DNA of 10,483 nucleotides from an uncultured Rhizobiaceae group bacterium (GCA_938030645.1 CALHHQ010000296.1:1-10483); one strand, 5' to 3'; shown: positions 1 to 7,475, numbered from the stretch's first letter. Numbers and translations: made by a program. Notes: generated by a model from the sequence alone, not told the origin.

Positions 1-110
1 TTGACGAGGTAAATGCTCTTTCAGCTTGAAATGATCGCGCTGTGCTTTAAGTTCACGCTAGGGCGAGCGGCGCGCATCACACATAAATGTAAAGCACTAA
101 CGAGAAAACC

Positions 111-884
111 ATGTTTCGTCTGACCGCAACTGTTCTATTTATGGCCTTCACATTTGTGAGCGCATCTGCCCAACAGATTGTTCATAAGGCGTCTGTCAAA
201 CCGGAAACTGAAAAGCCCTACATTCAATCAGTCTCAAAAGATCAACCACTCAACGTCGTGATCATGGGGGACTCATTGGCCAATGGTCTGCATCAGGGGC
301 TGACCCGTTTGAACAAAGAAAATGAAACGGTCAAATTCGTCAAAAAGAGCAAAGTGAACACTGGTTTCGTTCGGGTTGACCGTTACGACTGGAACAAGGC
401 GGCTGTTAAATTGGCTCGCACAAAAAATTACCAAGCCGCAGTTGTATTGATCGGTCTCAACGATCTTCAATCGTTTCGTGAAAAAGGCAAAGCCTATCAC
501 TACAAAACAGAAGGTTGGGTGGAGCGCTATCGCGAACGCACCGAACGCATGATGCGCGATTTGAAAGAGGCAGGTCTTGCTGTTTATTGGGTCAGCATCC
601 CAATCGTCACTCCCAAACACCATCAAGAAGACTATCTCTATCTAAATACATTCTACAAAGAAGCTGCCGACAAAATAGGCGTTCGATATATCGACACATG
701 GACCCCGTTGGCTGGCAAGAATGGAGAATACAGCCCATTCTGGAAAGATGCTGAAGGCAAACAAGTGGAGATCCGTCGTCGTGATGGTGTTCACTTCACC
801 ACAAACGGCTATCTGATTTTCGCCGGAATTGTGAACGATATTCTCTCCAGCGACCTAAAGGCAGCAAACGAAACTCTGCAGTGA
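111..884 (+). CDS. Exported SGNH/GDSL hydrolase-like protein (DUF459-like)
   Basis: A 257-residue protein with a clear N-terminal signal peptide (short basic start, hydrophobic core about residues 5-19, likely cleavage near SASA-QQ at 20/21), so it should act in the periplasm or outside. The SGNH hydrolase blocks are in order: GDSL at 53-56 with nucleophile Ser55, GLND at 115-118 with the oxyanion Asn117, and DGVH at 225-228 with Asp225 and His228. This spacing and the compact single domain fit the DUF459 branch of SGNH proteins. The family includes esterases and O-acetyl hydrolases or transferases; the substrate cannot be read from sequence. It lies 105 bases before a second SGNH gene and upstream of an MBOAT acyltransferase, so a role in de- or trans-acetylation of an envelope glycan is inferred. 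The ATG at 111 has only a weak purine stretch (GAGAAAA) upstream. Family confidence is high, function low. Confidence 0.88.
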   Translation: MFRLTATVLFMAFTFVSASAQQIVHKASVKPETEKPYIQSVSKDQPLNVVIMGDSLANGLHQGLTRLNKENETVKFVKKSKVNTGFVRVDRYDWNKAAVKLARTKNYQAAVVLIGLNDLQSFREKGKAYHYKTEGWVERYRERTERMMRDLKEAGLAVYWVSIPIVTPKHHQEDYLYLNTFYKEAADKIGVRYIDTWTPLAGKNGEYSPFWKDAEGKQVEIRRRDGVHFTTNGYLIFAGIVNDILSSDLKAANETLQ

Positions 885-989
885 ACAAGCCTCGTTGAGA
901 ATTCATTAACGCTGTTTGCTTAGGTTTGATTAAGAAATTTTGTTGCGCTGATTGTGCTGGCAAAGCTGTGATGTTGAGCGTGTAAAGCA

Positions 990-2534
990 ATGCAAACTGT
1001 AAAGTCTGTGAGAATGAGAAAGAGCCTCAGCACGCTCATGCTTTCACTTGCATTGACTGCTTGCACTGGCACAAATGCGCCTCTTGGTTCGCTGTTCAGT
1101 GGCAAAAAAGCTGCTCCGGTCATTCCTTCGGCCACCACTCAACAGCGCACCACTGCTCTCAATCGAGTTGCGATTCAACTTGAGGAACAAAAAGCGTCTC
1201 TCCAAAAGAATGACCAAAGCCAAGAGCAAGTTCTGTCAACAGCCGCCATTCGCAATTCAAATGCTGCAAAGCAGCTCACGCAAAGACGTGCAAATCTCCT
1301 CGCTCAACGGCCTGAGGCAAAACCAGCTGAAGTCATACTTGCAAAACTCACACCGGCCGAACCTATCATTCAGCCAAAAGAAAAACCTTCACCAGCAATC
1401 GAGCCCAACCCATCGATTGAGCCAATCATTTCAGGCAGCGGCCCTTTGGGTCGTTTTCATGCTAAGTTGAAAGCCATCCAAGAAGGCAAACGCAAAAAAC
1501 CTTTGACTGTTTTACATATCGGCGACAGTCACGTGGCGTCAGACAGCTTTTCACGTGGCATTCGAAATGAATTGCAAAGCCGTTATGGTCATGCTGGACG
1601 CGGCATGGTTTTGCCCGCCTCCGCTTTCAAATATGGCGTGGCGGATCAAGTGCGGCTGAAGTCATCGGGCAATTGGCGCCCCAAAACAGCTTTGAAATCG
1701 AAAACGGGACCATTTGGAATTTCGGGCGTCAGTCTCACATCGCGTTCTTCAAAATCATCCATGACCATGACCTCCCAAAGAGGGTTCGATTGGGCGGAAG
1801 TGACGGTTTTGTCGGGCCCCTCCCAAGGTCGTGTGACCATGGAAGTTGGCGCCGTTTCTAAAAAATTCAACGCTTGGTCAAAGTCGAAGGGGTCCAAGAC
1901 ATTCCGCTTGGACACAAGGGGAAATAAATTGATAGTGCGCCCTGGTGGCGGTGCCCAAACGACTGTTCTCAGTTGGGGCGGTGGCAAGAACAGAGCTGGC
2001 GTGAGATATGTGAATTTCGGTTTGATTGGCGCAACGGTGGACATCACCCGACGGTTCGATAAACGTCTCGTGGCCAACGACATTAAGCGCCTCGACCCAG
2101 ATTTAATTGTATATGGCTATGGCACCAACGAAGGCTTCAAAGACAATCTCAATATCCGTAAATACAAGGCCTATGCCAACAGCTTTGTGAAACAGATGAA
2201 AGCCTCCGCTCCTAATGCAGACCTCGTGTTCATTGGTGCAGCATCGGGTTTGCGCAAACGCGGAAAACGCGCCTGCGGTCGGTGGGCTATCCCTCCAAAA
2301 CTTGGCCCTGTGCGCAAAGCAATTCAGAATATTGCTGCAACGCAAAGTGGAGCATATTGGGATTGGTCTGCTGCAATGGGTGGTAAATGCGGGATCAATT
2401 CTTGGGCCTCCAAAAAGCTCGCATCTCGTGATCGAGTGCATTTGACCAATGCTGGATATCGCAAAAGCGCCAGCGCATTCGTCAATTGGTTGACCGCACC
2501 AGCCCGAAGCAATGTGGCCGTCGCCTCCAAATAA
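990..2534 (+). CDS. SGNH-family lipoprotein, Ape1/PatB-like O-acetyl esterase or transferase
   Basis: A 514-residue predicted lipoprotein: a lipobox LTAC ends at Cys25, after a basic stretch and hydrophobic core. Residues about 45-110 are rich in Gln, Lys and Ala and may be helical; 110-150 is a Pro/Glu-rich linker with an imperfect IEPNP/IEPII repeat. The SGNH domain follows: GDSH at 178-181 (Ser180), GYGTNEG at 376-382 (oxyanion Asn380) and DRVH at 481-484 (Asp481, His484). Between blocks I and III lies about 190 residues, predicted mostly beta (Gly/Ser/Thr-rich), resembling the carbohydrate-binding-like insert of Ape1-type peptidoglycan O-acetyl esterases. GDSH rather than GDSL and the following 'SRYGHAGRGMVLP' stretch also fit that group. 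Next is an MBOAT gene, the usual partner in glycan O-acetylation. Whether it transfers or removes acetyl groups is undecided. An in-frame ATG at 1014 gives a shorter, equally good lipoprotein signal (MRKSLST...). Confidence 0.82.
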   Translation: MQTVKSVRMRKSLSTLMLSLALTACTGTNAPLGSLFSGKKAAPVIPSATTQQRTTALNRVAIQLEEQKASLQKNDQSQEQVLSTAAIRNSNAAKQLTQRRANLLAQRPEAKPAEVILAKLTPAEPIIQPKEKPSPAIEPNPSIEPIISGSGPLGRFHAKLKAIQEGKRKKPLTVLHIGDSHVASDSFSRGIRNELQSRYGHAGRGMVLPASAFKYGVADQVRLKSSGNWRPKTALKSKTGPFGISGVSLTSRSSKSSMTMTSQRGFDWAEVTVLSGPSQGRVTMEVGAVSKKFNAWSKSKGSKTFRLDTRGNKLIVRPGGGAQTTVLSWGGGKNRAGVRYVNFGLIGATVDITRRFDKRLVANDIKRLDPDLIVYGYGTNEGFKDNLNIRKYKAYANSFVKQMKASAPNADLVFIGAASGLRKRGKRACGRWAIPPKLGPVRKAIQNIAATQSGAYWDWSAAMGGKCGINSWASKKLASRDRVHLTNAGYRKSASAFVNWLTAPARSNVAVASK

Positions 2535-2553
2535 TTGTTCATTCATGGCAGCG

Positions 2554-2581
2554 CTTTCACATCTGTGCATTTCTCTATAGT
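2554..2581 (+). promoter_or_regulatory. Possible promoter upstream of the MBOAT operon
   Basis: In the 87-base gap before the MBOAT gene, TATAGT (2576-2581) matches the -10 consensus at five of six positions. The -35-like CTTTCA (2554-2559), 16 bases upstream, is poor (three of six). A start near 2588 would leave a leader of about 34 bases. Weak evidence; read-through from the SGNH gene is equally possible, as I see no terminator. Confidence 0.25.
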
Positions 2582-2621
2582 TTCCAACGCGGATCAACCG
2601 TAATGTGAATGCACGCCGCAC

Positions 2622-4031
2622 TTGCTTTTTCCCACACTCACTTTTGCTGTTTTTTTCACGCTTGTGTTTGGATCGACTTGGTCCCTGCGCAATTATGTAA
2701 TGGCACGCAAATGCGTGTTGCTGGCGGCAAGTTATCTATTCTATGGGTGGTGGGATTGGCGGTTTTGTTTCCTTCTTCTTGGTGCATCACTCACCGCCTG
2801 GCTCGCAGGAATAGGCATTTCAAAATTCAAGTCCGAGCACGAACAGCGCATAGTGGTTACACTATCCGTTGGCGCACTTCTTTGCGTATTGGGGTTCTTC
2901 AAATATTACGGATTTTTCCTGTCTTCCCTGCAGGACGTTTTGTTCGCAATTGGCTGGCAGCGCGACCTACCCTTTTTGCAAATTATATTGCCGGTTGGAA
3001 TTTCCTTTTTCACATTTCAGGCGATTTCCTATGTGGTCGACGTCTATCGCAAAGATATAGCAACTCGCACTAATCCCATTGATGTTCTCCTCTATATTTC
3101 TTTGTTTCCGCAATTGGTGGCTGGTCCAATTGTGCGCGCGGCAGACTTTCTGCCTCAACTGGAACGAAAATCGTCACTGACCAAAACCGCTGTCTGTTTT
3201 GGCCTTGTTCTTTGCATTTTCGGGCTGTTCAAAAAAATGGTCGTAGCAAACTATCTTGCCGTCGATTTAGTGGATCCTATTTTCCTCGATCCAACGTCCT
3301 ATTCAAGTCTCATGCTCATGTTGGGTGTCTATGGATATGCTGTCCAGATTTACTGCGACTTTTCCGGTTACAGCGACATCGCAATTGGAACGGCGGCACT
3401 GCTGGGATTTCAATTCAAAAAGAATTTTGATCAACCTTATCGCGCAAGTTCACTGCAAGATTTCTGGCGGCGTTGGCACATTTCCCTTTCGGGTTGGTTG
3501 CGGGACTATCTCTATATTCCATTGGGAGGTTCCAAATTTGGAACTTGGAACACGTATCGCAATTTGTTCCTGACCATGTTCTTGGGAGGTTTATGGCACG
3601 GCGCTGCGTGGACGTTCATTATATGGGGCAGTTTACATGGTGCTTGGTTAGCAATGGAACGCGCACTCACAAAGGCGGATGATACACGACGCTCAAAAAT
3701 TAAAACATTGGTTGGATGGCTCATCACCTTTCATGTGGTTTGCGCGGCATGGGTCTTTTTCAGATCAAGTGATCTTTCAGTTGCACTTGATTGGTTCGCA
3801 GGTTTGGCAAATGTCTCTACCGACAGTTATGGTTTAACATGGTTCACCATCGCGCTCATTGCACTGCCATTGGCAGCACAGTTTTTGCCGAGCAACAGTG
3901 TCGAACGTATCACCGTTCGATTTGCAGAAAACGCATTGGCTTTTGTCGCCCTCGCTTTCATCTTATGTCTGTCTGCAATTTTGTGGCTCGCTCCTCCCGG
4001 AACAGCACCATTTATCTATTTCCAATTTTAG
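2622..4031 (+). CDS. MBOAT-family membrane O-acyltransferase (AlgI/PatA-like)
   Basis: A 469-residue polytopic inner-membrane protein with the signature of AlgI/PatA-type MBOAT acyltransferases. These move acyl (usually acetyl) groups from the cytoplasm to the periplasmic face for glycan O-acetylation. Visible marks are the MLFPT start, LPVGISFFTFQ (123-133), YVVDVYR (137-143), FPQLVAGPIVR (162-172), FWRRWHISLSGWLRDYLYIPLGG (281-303, His286) and LGGLWHGAAWT (321-331), where His326 matches the conserved MBOAT catalytic histidine. Length agrees with the family. The start must be TTG at 2622: an in-frame stop lies at 2601, and the next in-frame ATG (Met27) would drop the conserved N-terminus. 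No convincing Shine-Dalgarno precedes it. The stop is nine bases before the next gene, whose AGGGA ribosome site overlaps the stop. Substrate is unknown; exopolysaccharide or peptidoglycan are both possible. Confidence 0.93.
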   Translation: MLFPTLTFAVFFTLVFGSTWSLRNYVMARKCVLLAASYLFYGWWDWRFCFLLLGASLTAWLAGIGISKFKSEHEQRIVVTLSVGALLCVLGFFKYYGFFLSSLQDVLFAIGWQRDLPFLQIILPVGISFFTFQAISYVVDVYRKDIATRTNPIDVLLYISLFPQLVAGPIVRAADFLPQLERKSSLTKTAVCFGLVLCIFGLFKKMVVANYLAVDLVDPIFLDPTSYSSLMLMLGVYGYAVQIYCDFSGYSDIAIGTAALLGFQFKKNFDQPYRASSLQDFWRRWHISLSGWLRDYLYIPLGGSKFGTWNTYRNLFLTMFLGGLWHGAAWTFIIWGSLHGAWLAMERALTKADDTRRSKIKTLVGWLITFHVVCAAWVFFRSSDLSVALDWFAGLANVSTDSYGLTWFTIALIALPLAAQFLPSNSVERITVRFAENALAFVALAFILCLSAILWLAPPGTAPFIYFQF

Positions 4032-4034
4032 GGA
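4030..4034 (+). promoter_or_regulatory. Ribosome binding site overlapping the MBOAT stop codon
   Basis: AGGGA sits six bases before the ATG at 4041 and overlaps the TAG of the MBOAT gene. It supports that start and suggests translational coupling of the two genes. Confidence 0.6.
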
Positions 4035-4040
4035 AAATTC

Positions 4041-4325
4041 ATGTCTAAGGAATGGACGACAAGTCTCGAAGGCAAGCACAACACCGTATTATCGTTCAAA
4101 GTGTTTGCCATCATGCTGCTGACGCTCATTGTCTTGGCGATGTTCCAGAGTTCAGCACTTGTGACATGGAGTTATGACCTCCCCGTTTCATCTTATTCCG
4201 CAACCATCAGCAGCACGGCCGAACAATGGCACGCCTTGATGGAGAGAACAGGACTGGCAGAATTCTCAGAATCTATTACAGACAGAGTTCAAAGCCTTCA
4301 CGATGACTGGCCAGTGAGCGAGTAA
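4041..4325 (+). CDS. Unrecognised 94-residue single-pass membrane protein in the MBOAT operon
   Basis: I do not recognise this family. The protein has a short polar N-terminus with a few charges (MSKEWTTSLEGKHNTVLSFK), one hydrophobic segment at about residues 20-37 (VFAIMLLTLIVLAMF core), and a roughly 55-residue polar C-terminal tail rich in Ser, Glu and Trp. The tail lies most likely in the periplasm, judging by the basic residues before the segment; that topology is not certain. It could also be an uncleaved signal anchor. It is a real gene by context: a good AGGGA site six bases upstream, nine bases after the MBOAT stop, and four bases before the next gene. Several MBOAT systems use a small membrane partner (DltX in teichoic acid D-alanylation is one), so an accessory role for the acyltransferase is a reasonable but untested inference. 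I see no DltX-like C-terminal motif. Confidence 0.75.
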   Translation: MSKEWTTSLEGKHNTVLSFKVFAIMLLTLIVLAMFQSSALVTWSYDLPVSSYSATISSTAEQWHALMERTGLAEFSESITDRVQSLHDDWPVSE

Positions 4326-4329
4326 ACTG

Positions 4330-5085
4330 ATGAGAATTGCCGCAATTGGTTTTATATTGCCGCTAGCTTTGTCCACAAATGCATTCGCTCAAAAACAAGA
4401 TCACCCGTGCATCAGCGGAACTGCGTTTTCATCTACCATCTCAACAATTGATGATCGCAAACAAACCTTCAGACTATTAAACTCAACCAAAACTTTTGCG
4501 CTTACAGGCCTGGAAGGTCCCAATCTGGCGGGCATTTTGAATGTTGGAACATCTTTGTCAGTTTACGGGCATGCTGACAGTCCTGATCGATATGGTGTCA
4601 TCCATGTTCAGGCATTTGCAGTACGCTCGAACAAATGGTTGCAAGGTGAATATCTGAAATCTGGAAAAGCGCTTCTCAACGGTTCATCCCAAAGCACCTC
4701 GCCCACCTGTCTCGCTGCCATGCGAAAAATAGAACACGTGGCAATTGGCACAAAGGAGGGACTATGGAACAAAAACAGCGCGATCATAACAGCAAATCAG
4801 CTGGAAAAGATGTCCGCGAGAACCGGCTTCTTCTCGGTGATTGAAGGAAAGGTGTTGTCGATAGGTGACAGAAAACGACGCCTTTACCTCAATTTCGGCC
4901 AAAATTGGTCACAAGACTTCACACTGTCGGTTGTCAAAAAGGGAAAGGGAGCGTTTAAGGGGTCGCTAAATCTGCTCGCAGGTTTAAAGGGAAAAACTGT
5001 TCGCGTGCGGGGAGTTTTGGAACAACGACAGGGACCGTTAATTCGACTTTTTGATGCAGCGCAAATTGAAATCATTGCTGAATAA
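4330..5085 (+). CDS. Exported SNase-fold protein, probably catalytically inactive
   Basis: A 251-residue protein with a cleavable signal peptide (hydrophobic core 3-17, cleavage near AFA-QK at 20/21). Residues about 27-150 follow the layout of staphylococcal-nuclease-like (thermonuclease) proteins: a LTGLEGPN turn at 58-65, DRYGVIHVQAF at 86-96, WLQGEYLKSGKALL at 103-116, and a terminal helix ending KEGLW at 142-146. By eye, the catalytic positions are changed: the Arg of the usual RLxGIDxPE motif is Ala57, the Glu is Asn65, and the second Arg (after YG) is Val90. Residues 165-250 form a second beta-rich domain (VIEGKVLSIG, KTVRVRGVLE, QIEIIAE) that resembles an OB-like module. It probably binds rather than cuts its ligand, which is unknown. 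The gene starts four bases after the small membrane gene and overlaps the M48 gene by 32 bases. Confidence 0.72.
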   Translation: MRIAAIGFILPLALSTNAFAQKQDHPCISGTAFSSTISTIDDRKQTFRLLNSTKTFALTGLEGPNLAGILNVGTSLSVYGHADSPDRYGVIHVQAFAVRSNKWLQGEYLKSGKALLNGSSQSTSPTCLAAMRKIEHVAIGTKEGLWNKNSAIITANQLEKMSARTGFFSVIEGKVLSIGDRKRRLYLNFGQNWSQDFTLSVVKKGKGAFKGSLNLLAGLKGKTVRVRGVLEQRQGPLIRLFDAAQIEIIAE

Positions 5086-6553
5086 ATCACGGCGCTTCGC
5101 TTTAGTTGTTGCCTGTATCGGGCTGTCTGCATGCCAGATTTTGAACAGTGCAGAAGATCTGGTTGCAAATGAAGAAACACCGAAAAGGGATACCGGCCCT
5201 ACGCTCAGTTTCGAAGAACAACGCGCCAACGACCCTCAAGCTTCCATCGGAGCACAGGAACACCCGAGAATTTTGAAATCCAACGGTGGCGCTTACAACA
5301 ACAAGCAGTTGGACACCGTTCTTGCTGTGATAGCGGGCAATCTGGTCGAGCATTCCAATGCACCAGACAAGTCTTTCCAAATCACCGTTCTGAACTCACC
5401 TTCTGTAAACGCATTTGCTTTGCCCGGTGGTTATTTATACGTGACCCGCGGTCTCCTCACCCTAGCAAATGATATGTCTGAAGTCGCCGCAGTGTTAGCC
5501 CACGAAATGGCACATGTGTCTGCCAACCACGGCATTGAGCGGGGTCGCCAACAAAAGGCCAACGACATCGCAGGGCGGGTGATTTCAGAAGTCGTTTCAA
5601 ACCCGCTGGCTGGCAAAGTGGCTGAAGCTTCTACAAAACGAAAACTCGTTGCCTTCTCCCAAGCCCAAGAACTTCAAGCGGATGCCATTTCCATTAAGAT
5701 CATCGGCAAAGCTGGTTACGACCCATTCGCAGCCGCTCGTTTCTTAGAATCCATGGGACGCTACACAGCTTGGAGAAATAGCGGTGGGGACAAGGTTGAT
5801 GACCACGCAAGTTCTCATCCGTCCACTCCTCAACGTATTGAACTTGCCATGCGTCATGCGCGCGCTTTTGGACCGCCCGGCACCGGAGAAAAAGGACGTG
5901 CTCGGTTCCTAAAAGGTATCGACGGAATTCTCTACGGCGACACAGCTACTGAAGGCTTTGTGCGCGGCAATAGATTCTCCCACCGCAAGCTCGGCATCAC
6001 GTTTGAAGTTCCTTCAAATTTCAATCTCACCAACAACTCAGATGCTGTTCTTGCTGGTGGTCCCGATCAAATGGCTCTGCGTTTCGACAGTGTCAGCGCA
6101 TCAGAATCCGATGCCAAAACCGCTGGAGCCTATTTGCAATCAGGATGGGTGAATGGGCTTGACGCATCGACCGTCAAATCCAAAACCACGAATGGCAACG
6201 CGAGCGCAACAGGACAAGCAGAAGCGGGCGACTGGCAATTTGGCATTGAAGTCGTAGCCTATGGCGGAAAATACTATCGGTTTATTCTAGCCGCGCCGCG
6301 CAATGCCAAAGGCGTGCCAAAAATCACCGCCCGTATTGCAAACAGCTTTAGAGCGATGACGTCAGCCGAGAAAAGCAGCCTGCAACCATTGAGAGTGAAA
6401 ATCAGAACCGTCAAATCAAGCGACACTCTTGCAGGGCTTGCGGGTCAAATGACGGGCGTTTCTAAAAAGGTCGAGTTGTTCAAAGCTTTAAACGGCCTGA
6501 GCAATGGCCAGCGCCTCAAAGCGGGTCAGAAAGTCAAAATCATTTCAGATTGA
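5054..6553 (+). CDS. Lipoprotein M48-family zinc metalloprotease with C-terminal LysM domain
   Basis: A 499-residue predicted lipoprotein peptidase: a basic N-terminus, hydrophobic core and lipobox LSAC ending at Cys27. The M48 (BepA/YfgC-like) domain runs about 65-270, with PGGYLYVTRGLL at 124-135, the zinc motif HEMAH at 150-154 (ligands His150, His154; catalytic Glu151), the third ligand Glu206 in ELQAD (206-210), and SSHPSTPQRI at 253-262. A beta-rich middle region (about 305-435) follows, then a LysM-like module (about 450-497: VKSSDTLAGLAG, LFKALNGL, LKAGQKVKI), which usually binds peptidoglycan. Family members degrade or help assemble envelope proteins in the periplasm. ATG at 5054 is preferred over the adjacent TTG at 5051; no good ribosome site is near, and the start lies inside the previous gene, so translation is probably coupled. 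It ends four bases from convergent xerD. Confidence 0.92.
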   Translation: MQRKLKSLLNKSRRFALVVACIGLSACQILNSAEDLVANEETPKRDTGPTLSFEEQRANDPQASIGAQEHPRILKSNGGAYNNKQLDTVLAVIAGNLVEHSNAPDKSFQITVLNSPSVNAFALPGGYLYVTRGLLTLANDMSEVAAVLAHEMAHVSANHGIERGRQQKANDIAGRVISEVVSNPLAGKVAEASTKRKLVAFSQAQELQADAISIKIIGKAGYDPFAAARFLESMGRYTAWRNSGGDKVDDHASSHPSTPQRIELAMRHARAFGPPGTGEKGRARFLKGIDGILYGDTATEGFVRGNRFSHRKLGITFEVPSNFNLTNNSDAVLAGGPDQMALRFDSVSASESDAKTAGAYLQSGWVNGLDASTVKSKTTNGNASATGQAEAGDWQFGIEVVAYGGKYYRFILAAPRNAKGVPKITARIANSFRAMTSAEKSSLQPLRVKIRTVKSSDTLAGLAGQMTGVSKKVELFKALNGLSNGQRLKAGQKVKIISD

Positions 6554-6557
6554 AACG

Positions 6558-7472
6558 CTAACTGTGCCGTGCCCGCGCCAATGGGTGCGCCGTTTCTACA
6601 AGTCCACGTAAACGCTCTTCCAGAACATGTGTGTAAATCTGAGTTGTGGAAATATCCGCATGACCAAGCAATTGTTGAACAGCGCGCAAATCCGCGCCAT
6701 TTTGCAAAAGATGACTGGCAAATGCGTGTCGCAAAACGTGCGGAGAAACTTTCGCCGCATTCAGCCCTGCTCGTACAACAAGTGATTTCAATTCTCGTGC
6801 AAAATGTTGACGTGTGAGATGACCACTTTCACCTGATGATGGAAACAACCACTGCGTTTCGTGCGTTTTCAACAACGTATCATAAACGCTGACAGCTTGT
6901 TTCGCTTTGTCACCTAAAGGCACCAAACGTTCTTTGTTGCCTTTGCCCGTGACAATCAGAAAACGCGTGTCACGGCGTGTGGCAGATTCAGGTAGGCTGA
7001 CCAATTCTGAGACCCGCAGCCCAGTTGCATAGAGCAATTCCAAAAGCGCGTGCATGCGGGCAGCTTTGAACCGCGCAGTGTCTTTCTTTGCTTCATCAAC
7101 TTCTTCTTCTGCAGTCAGTAAAAGCCGATCCACATCGCTTTCACTCATAATCTTTGGCAATGGTCGTTGCGTGCGAGGATTGTCGATTGATCCTGTCGGA
7201 TCATCCTCACGCAACCCTTCCGAAAACGTAAAACGATACAATTGACGCAAGGCAGACAATTTACGTGCTTGAGAGGATGGAGAATATCCGCGACGTTCCA
7301 TATCCGTAATCCAACCCCGCACGTCGATGGGCCCAGCTGACATCAAAGAGGGGTTCGAAAATTCGGAAAACTCGTTTAGATCGCGTTGATATGCTTCCAA
7401 CGTATTGGCTGCAGCACCTCTTTCAGCGCTCATCATTTCGAGAAATGATTCGATTAGGAAACTGTCATTCAT
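6558..7472 (-). CDS. xerD: Site-specific tyrosine recombinase XerD
   Basis: A 304-residue tyrosine recombinase of the Xer type, acting in the cytoplasm with XerC on dif sites to resolve chromosome dimers. The N-terminal SAM-like core-binding domain covers about 1-90. The catalytic domain shows all expected residues: Arg153 in YATGLRVSELVSLP, Lys177 in VTGKGNKERLVPL, His245 and Arg248 in SPHVLRHAFASHLLQNGAD, His271 in LLGHADISTTQIYTHV, and nucleophile Tyr280 in that same motif. Length and motifs match housekeeping XerC/XerD rather than phage integrases, and the place next to aroK fits Rhizobiales xerD. The ATG at 7472 is used here; an in-frame TTG at 7478 would add two residues. Ribosome site is weak, and an inverted repeat lies directly over the start. 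XerC cannot be ruled out on sequence alone, but context favours XerD. Confidence 0.93.
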   Translation of the reverse strand: MNDSFLIESFLEMMSAERGAAANTLEAYQRDLNEFSEFSNPSLMSAGPIDVRGWITDMERRGYSPSSQARKLSALRQLYRFTFSEGLREDDPTGSIDNPRTQRPLPKIMSESDVDRLLLTAEEEVDEAKKDTARFKAARMHALLELLYATGLRVSELVSLPESATRRDTRFLIVTGKGNKERLVPLGDKAKQAVSVYDTLLKTHETQWLFPSSGESGHLTRQHFARELKSLVVRAGLNAAKVSPHVLRHAFASHLLQNGADLRAVQQLLGHADISTTQIYTHVLEERLRGLVETAHPLARARHS

Positions 7473-7475
7473 GCC

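Noticed and set aside
1..110. Promoter or terminator in the leader before the first gene
   Set aside because: TTGACG at 1-6 and TTGAAA at 26-31 lack matching -10 boxes at proper spacing, and no clear hairpin with a T-run is present.
906..933. Possible CtrA-type site (TTAA ... TTAA) between the two SGNH genes
   Set aside because: The two TTAA boxes are 20 bases apart, not seven. The closer TTAG/TTAA pair has a six-base gap and a mismatch, so it does not meet the TTAA-N7-TTAA consensus.
2103..2621. 172-codon minus-strand ORF opposite the end of the second SGNH gene
   Set aside because: Antisense to the conserved GYGTNEG and DRVH blocks, rich in Cys and His as shadow frames often are, with no family resemblance.
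2609..3073. 154-codon plus-strand ORF with an ATG start overlapping the MBOAT gene
   Set aside because: It is a frame-shifted shadow of the MBOAT gene. The frame from TTG 2622 carries all MBOAT motifs, while this one has no recognisable pattern.
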